Assembly (NCBI GenBank): GCA_029866055.1
Contig: JARXAG010000112.1
Location: 1-33,796 of the forward strand
From: Burkholderiaceae bacterium
Lineage (GTDB): Bacteria > Pseudomonadota > Gammaproteobacteria > Burkholderiales > Burkholderiaceae_B
DNA: 33,796 nt
Direction: 5' to 3'
Of the stretch, positions 29,357-33,796 are shown in pieces. The notes under the pieces were generated by a model. The model searched no databases. It was given only the letters and a program-made list of their open reading frames with translations, and was not told the origin of the DNA. A program made the translations under genes and the position numbers. Positions within the stretch are counted from its first letter, which is position 1. Each line of letters starts with the position of its first letter.

Positions 29357-30415
29357 TCAGGCTGCAAGCCGTTTCAGTAACGCCTGCCCGGCTTCTTTTG
29401 TACCAAGCTTGCCGCCCATATCACGCGTTGACTCTTTTGCCGCAATCGCTTGCGTGACTGCCTGCTCAAGTGCCTCGCTGGCCTGAACAAACTCAGGTCG
29501 GCCTTTGCGTTGCCCATACCAAGTCAGCAGCATGGCAGCAGAGCACACTTGCGAAAATGGGTTGGCAATATTCTGCCCAGCAATGTCGGGCGCCGAGCCA
29601 TGCGCAGCCTGCGCCATCGCGTAATGCGTCCCCGCATTGATCGAGGCTGCCATTCCCAAACTGCCCGCTAACTCAGCTGTCAGGTCAGACAAAATATCAC
29701 CAAACATATTAGTCGTGACAATCACATCGTAGCGATCGGGCGCGCGCACCACATGAGCCATCATGGCATCGACAATCACATCGTCAACCTTGACGTCTGG
29801 AAACTCTTTAGCCACCGCGAGGCAGGAGTCAATGAACATCCCATCACCAATACGCAAGACATTTGCCTTGTGCACAATCGTCAAGTGTTTTTTTCGAGTC
29901 ATCGCTAACTCAAAGGCCGAGCGAGCAATACGCTCACAACACTGGCGGGTAATTCGACGCAGCGATACGACGACGTCAGGCGTAATCAACATTTCGCTAC
30001 CGCCCGATTCGACATTGCGATCGGCGTAAAAACCTTCGGTGTTTTCGCGCACCACCACCAAGTCGAGCGGCTTATACGTGGTGCCACTGCCTGCATAGGT
30101 TTTAGCAGGGCGAATATTTGCAAACAGATCCAACCCTTTTCTGAAGAATTTTGACGGATTGATCTCGCCTTTTGATTCGTCTTTGAAATCGTAGGTCGCC
30201 ATTGGCCCCAAGATCAAGCCATCGGCCTGTTTGACCGACTCCATCAAACCCTCGTGAATGGTCGTGCCATATTTCTTTAGGCTAGCGTGTCCGGCAATAT
30301 CGTGCTCTAACGTTAGGCCTAATTTAAATTGCTTAGAGACATGCTCTAACGCGTCAACGGCAACCGCCACAGTTTCAGCACCAATTCCATCGCCGGGAAG
30401 CACAATAATTTTCAT
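29357..30415 (-). CDS. Isocitrate/isopropylmalate dehydrogenase family protein (beta-decarboxylating hydroxyacid dehydrogenase)
   Basis: MKIIVLPGDGIGAETVAVAVDALEHV; VVRENTEGFYADRN; HKANVLRIGDGMF; NMFGDILSDLTAELAGSLGMAASINAG; HGSAPDIAGQNIANP. Substrate not assignable by eye. Confidence 0.92.
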   Translation of the reverse strand: MKIIVLPGDGIGAETVAVAVDALEHVSKQFKLGLTLEHDIAGHASLKKYGTTIHEGLMESVKQADGLILGPMATYDFKDESKGEINPSKFFRKGLDLFANIRPAKTYAGSGTTYKPLDLVVVRENTEGFYADRNVESGGSEMLITPDVVVSLRRITRQCCERIARSAFELAMTRKKHLTIVHKANVLRIGDGMFIDSCLAVAKEFPDVKVDDVIVDAMMAHVVRAPDRYDVIVTTNMFGDILSDLTAELAGSLGMAASINAGTHYAMAQAAHGSAPDIAGQNIANPFSQVCSAAMLLTWYGQRKGRPEFVQASEALEQAVTQAIAAKESTRDMGGKLGTKEAGQALLKRLAA

Positions 30416-30535
30416 GTCTAGTCTCTTATTTGAATTTTGAATTAATAGATATTGAATAGTCAAATGACTGAATCGCTACGTTGCTCAAACCCCACCCTTC
30501 AGAGCGGCGGGGTCGACAATGATTTTGTTTGAAGC

Positions 30536-31603
30536 TTAGTCGAACTTTAACTGATCTTGAGGGCCCGCGAGAGCCCGCATGCGTTCGATATAAGCCTTGC
30601 GCTGCTCGGCCGAAGCCGTCACCTCCGCTTTCAGATAAAAATCCCAAAATTGTGTTGTCATCGCACTGATACGCGCCCACGTTTTCGGATTATTTTGTTC
30701 GGGTAGCGGCACATCACGACTGAAGTGTTGCGAATCAATGGGTTCGCCAGCAAAAGTCATATGGTCGGCCTGCGCGACCAACAACTCTTGCCGCCTGCCC
30801 TTTGGCAGATGGCCATACACCCATTGGCGCTGACTTAAGGGCACCCCTAAACGCACAGAATCTTGTCCGTCCTTAAACGTGACGTGAGCATCAAGATCAC
30901 CCGTCACACAAAAGAAGGGGATGTTGACCTGACTCATCGCAGCCGCACGCTCTTGCGACATGGCGCTCGGTGAGAGGGCAATGGCCGCAACAATACGGCG
31001 ATCCAGCAACCCTTTTCCACCTTGACCTTGGCCGGTAATGGATTGCACCGTCAGGGCGCCATAAGAATGGCCGGCAATGCCAATGCGAGGCCTCTGAGGG
31101 CCGCCCTTTTCGTCGCCAGGCTTCTCAAGGTAAGGCTTTAACGAGGGTAAACCGAGTAAATAATCCAGGGCAAAGCTGCAGTCGTTCACGCGTAGGGCGT
31201 ACTGCGGCGAGGCAATGGCCTCGGCGATCGTCGTTTTCAAAGACCTGCTCTTGCTGGTATTCCAGATGCTGTCATCGGTAACAGGGTGCGCAAGCGTCAC
31301 CACAAGATAGCCCGCTTGACGCCATGCTTCGCACCAATCGGCCCCGTTCGAGACCCCACTACCTAGTCCTGGAGAATACAAAATCAAGGCAGTCGGCTTT
31401 GCCTGAGCCGGTAAACGAATCTTAAGTTTAATCTTACGTTTTGTTTTTGGATCTACGATCACCGCGCTGTTGGGCTCGGCCTGACGTGAGGTTTTGGGGT
31501 CGGTTACCGCGGCGTTTACCTTGGGTATCAGGCTTGATGCCCCGAGCGCGGCAATCAGTCGCCTGCGTACTGCCCGATAGGGTTGGTCGATGAAAGCAGT
31601 CAT
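30536..31603 (-). CDS. Secreted/periplasmic alpha/beta hydrolase
   Basis: PGLGSGVSNGADWCEAWRQAGYLVVTLAHP; nucleophile elbow IAGHSYGALT; N-terminal VRRRLIAALGASSLIPKVNA resembling a short Tat-type or basic signal peptide. Confidence 0.82.
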   Translation of the reverse strand: MTAFIDQPYRAVRRRLIAALGASSLIPKVNAAVTDPKTSRQAEPNSAVIVDPKTKRKIKLKIRLPAQAKPTALILYSPGLGSGVSNGADWCEAWRQAGYLVVTLAHPVTDDSIWNTSKSRSLKTTIAEAIASPQYALRVNDCSFALDYLLGLPSLKPYLEKPGDEKGGPQRPRIGIAGHSYGALTVQSITGQGQGGKGLLDRRIVAAIALSPSAMSQERAAAMSQVNIPFFCVTGDLDAHVTFKDGQDSVRLGVPLSQRQWVYGHLPKGRRQELLVAQADHMTFAGEPIDSQHFSRDVPLPEQNNPKTWARISAMTTQFWDFYLKAEVTASAEQRKAYIERMRALAGPQDQLKFD

Positions 31604-31761
31604 ATCAAAGAACTAAGTCATGAAATTGAACCTGCTGATAGTAAGTTAAAATTTAGCTATCGCGCCCTGCGTATCAAGGCTCTCACCCTTTTTTTTGCAA
31701 TGATTTCTCGTACCAGCATGCTTGCTTACCCTCGTTTTAAGTTCAACGCAGCACTGGTGCC

Positions 31762-33165
31762 ATGAGCTTCGTTTCGCCAGAGTTTGCGCTCGTTGCCCTG
31801 ATTTTCTTCCCCTTATATTGGTCACTTAACCGTCACCGTTCAATCCAATTAGGGTTTTTAACGCTTTCAGGTTACGCACTTTACGCAACCTGGTCGGTGC
31901 AATTCGCCGGCATCTTGCTGGTGTTTAGCGCCTACATTTGGCTGGCAGGTCAATGGGTACAGTCTTGCAAAACTCATCCTCGTCGCAAACTCTGGTTTGC
32001 GATCAGTGTGCTGGTTAGCCTGGTTTTGCTACTCGCGAGCAAATATTACGAATTTGTCCGTCAATTGCTGTCGACACTCATGCCCAACGTGGGCATGCAG
32101 GCTTTGCTGCCTATTATTGATATCGTGGCACCTGCTGGGATTTCATTTTTCACCTTTCAGGCAGTCACATACCTAGTCTGGCAGTACGAGAGTAAACCGC
32201 CTCGCCCCTCTTTTGTTCATCTGCTTTTATTCTTATCTTTTTGGCCGACCTTGTTTGCAGGGCCGATCATGCGTGCGCGTGATTTTTTTGCGCAACTTGA
32301 TGGGCCCGAGGTCGGGTTGCCTCGCCAGACGCAAAAGGCGATTTACTACATCCTATTGGGGCTCTTTCAAAAAATGGTCTTTGCGTCGTGGCTAGCCGCG
32401 ACGTTTGTCGATGAGGCCTTTAAATACCCCGACTCACAAACATTTGTGACAGGGTTGGCAGCCATCGTAGGCTATTCGCTGCAGATTTTTTTAGACTTCG
32501 CCGGCTATACCTTGATTGTCACTGGGCTCGCTTTGATGCTGGGATTCAGCCTTCCTATCAATTTCAAGCAACCCTATTTAGCGATCAACCTGCAAGAATT
32601 TTGGCGGCACTGGCACATTTCTCTCTCAAGCTTTATTCGTGATTATGTCTACATTCCGTTAGGGGGTAACCGAAACGGCTTTTTACAGACGCAGATCAAT
32701 ATACTTCTGGCGATGGTGATCAGTGGACTATGGCATGGCGCCAACTCTACCTTTATTGTCTGGGGTGCTTTACACGGACTAGGCGTGGTGTTCGTCAATC
32801 TATACGACAAGATTCTTGGCAAAGATCAAGCGATGCCGGTCGCACTCGCACGATTCTTCACACTGTCTTACATTGCGCTCGCGTGGGTATTCTTTCGGGC
32901 TGACAATAATGAAGCGGCCTTGCAATTACTCGCAGCACTAACCAATGGCTTAGGCAAAGCTGAATTTCAACACGCTTTACTCGCAGCCTTCGTGATTATT
33001 TTCTTTTTGTTAAGCGCACGGGCTCATCGCCTTGAACAAGCCTGTGTGCAGCGACTCACCGAGCTCGGGTGGGTTGCACTGACCTGTTTAGTAAGTGGTC
33101 TTGCCTTTGCCGCGATCTTATTGGGCCCGAGCGGCGTACCTAGTTTTATTTATTATCGATTTTGA
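31762..33165 (+). CDS. MBOAT-family O-acyltransferase (AlgI/DltB-like)
   Basis: Polytopic; NLQEFWRHWHISLSSFIRDYVYIPLGGNRNGFLQTQINILLAMVISGLWHGANSTFIVWGALHGLGV contains the conserved MBOAT His. Confidence 0.94.
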   Translation: MSFVSPEFALVALIFFPLYWSLNRHRSIQLGFLTLSGYALYATWSVQFAGILLVFSAYIWLAGQWVQSCKTHPRRKLWFAISVLVSLVLLLASKYYEFVRQLLSTLMPNVGMQALLPIIDIVAPAGISFFTFQAVTYLVWQYESKPPRPSFVHLLLFLSFWPTLFAGPIMRARDFFAQLDGPEVGLPRQTQKAIYYILLGLFQKMVFASWLAATFVDEAFKYPDSQTFVTGLAAIVGYSLQIFLDFAGYTLIVTGLALMLGFSLPINFKQPYLAINLQEFWRHWHISLSSFIRDYVYIPLGGNRNGFLQTQINILLAMVISGLWHGANSTFIVWGALHGLGVVFVNLYDKILGKDQAMPVALARFFTLSYIALAWVFFRADNNEAALQLLAALTNGLGKAEFQHALLAAFVIIFFLLSARAHRLEQACVQRLTELGWVALTCLVSGLAFAAILLGPSGVPSFIYYRF

Positions 33166-33166
33166 C

Positions 33167-33796
33167 ATGAGCAAAGCCCAGCGCCCGCTTTACCTTTTTT
33201 TACTCGCAGTGGTGTTACTCAACACCGTGCTATGGCTTGATTCGTTCGATCGTTATCTTAGCTCGCGCTATCACATCAATCTGAGCGCAACGGTACCAGA
33301 ACGCGCCTTCGCTGTATCACGTCAAACACAAGACCTGATCACCAAGGCGCAGCAGTTCACTTCGGCCAAACTGGTACAGCTTTTAACGCCCGCCCAGCGT
33401 AACGACGCACCTGCTGCGCCGAAATTAACCGCGGCAGTGAGCAACACCACACGTACAACTCAAACAAACGAGGGCACGAACGCCGCGTCTCAGGCAGCAC
33501 CAGAGACGCCTGCGCCTGTTGTGGCTCCTGTTCCTGTTGCGACCCCTGCGCCTGTTGCGCTCCCTGCACCTGTTGCGCTCCCTGCGCCCGTTGCGATCCC
33601 TGCGCCTGTTGCGATCCCTGCGCCTGTTGCGACCCCTGCACCTGTTGCGATCCCTGTTCCTGTTGCGACCCCTGCACCTGTTGCGATCCCTGCGCCTGTT
33701 GCGATCCCTGCGCCTGTTGCGATCCCTGCGCCTGTTGCGATCCCTGCGCCAGTTGCGATCCCTGCGCCTGTTGCGATCCCTGCACCTGTTGCGATC
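33167..33796 (+). CDS. N-terminal part of a single-pass membrane protein with a Pro-rich (PVAIPA)n track, truncated at the right edge; possible MBOAT partner protein
   Basis: ATG at 33167, 1 nt after the MBOAT stop, open to the edge: MSKAQRPLYLFLLAVVLLNTVLWLDSFDRYLSSRYHINLSATVPERAFAVSRQTQDLITKAQQFTSAKLVQLLTPAQRNDAPAAPKLTAAVSNTTRTTQTNEGTNAASQAAPETPAPVVAPVPVATPAPVALPAPVALPAPVAIPAPVAI... Not in the ORF track because it has no stop. Confidence 0.85.
   Translation, partial: MSKAQRPLYLFLLAVVLLNTVLWLDSFDRYLSSRYHINLSATVPERAFAVSRQTQDLITKAQQFTSAKLVQLLTPAQRNDAPAAPKLTAAVSNTTRTTQTNEGTNAASQAAPETPAPVVAPVPVATPAPVALPAPVALPAPVAIPAPVAIPAPVATPAPVAIPVPVATPAPVAIPAPVAIPAPVAIPAPVAIPAPVAIPAPVAIPAPVAI
33536..33796 (+). 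repeat. 18-bp in-frame tandem repeat (consensus gttgcgatccctgcgcct), at least 15 units, continuing past the window edge
   Basis: GTTGCG(ATC/ACC/CTC)CCT(GCG/GCA/GTT)CC(T/C/A) occurs every 18 nt from 33536 to 33788 without indels. Confidence 0.97.

Noticed and set aside
31583-31765. 60-aa plus-strand ORF before the MBOAT gene
   Set aside because: Short, spans the divergent promoter region, overlaps both neighbours, no recognisable features.
33357-33785. Minus-strand ORF of 142 aa encoding (QGSQQA)n
   Set aside because: It is the antisense reading of the in-frame PVAIPA repeat of the plus-strand ORF starting at 33167. That ORF has a plausible start, TM segment and operon position.
33536-33796. 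Possible CRISPR-like array
   Set aside because: The 18-bp units are directly adjacent with no spacers, keep reading frame and encode a low-complexity peptide.
1-33796. tRNA or rRNA genes
   Set aside because: No cloverleaf-like or rRNA-like sequence was recognised while reading intergenic regions; a tRNAscan-SE/Infernal run would be needed to exclude them formally.

Overview
The window looks like a betaproteobacterial (Burkholderiales/Alcaligenaceae-like) chromosomal segment. It is almost fully coding and mostly housekeeping. Left to right: the 5' part of a phasin gene running off the left edge (-); a Bug/TctC solute-binding protein; an IclR regulator; formate-THF ligase (fhs); a strongly folded ~200 bp intergenic inverted-repeat element; class I fumarase; an enoyl-CoA hydratase-like protein; a tightly overlapped glyQ-glyS-gmhB-plsC-DUF45 peptidase-gloA-glycerate kinase run; rsmA-surA-lptD (-); amgK-murU; and a coiled-coil membrane protein. 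Next comes an envelope-glycan style block (GT39, flippase-like membrane protein, GT9, PAP2). A catabolic block follows (RraA-fold aldolase, DapA-like lyase, Bug protein, isocitrate/isopropylmalate-type dehydrogenase). The right end has an alpha/beta hydrolase, an MBOAT acyltransferase, and a truncated ORF carrying at least 15 in-register 18-bp repeats that encode a (PVAIPA)n track. I see no rRNA, tRNA, CRISPR, prophage or transposase. The items most worth a second look are the in-frame PVAIPA repeat in the probable MBOAT partner, the folded repeat after fhs, the GT39/flippase/GT9/PAP2 block, and a DapA-like enzyme with a non-canonical catalytic motif. No database search was run. Family calls rest on recognising motifs in the translations.
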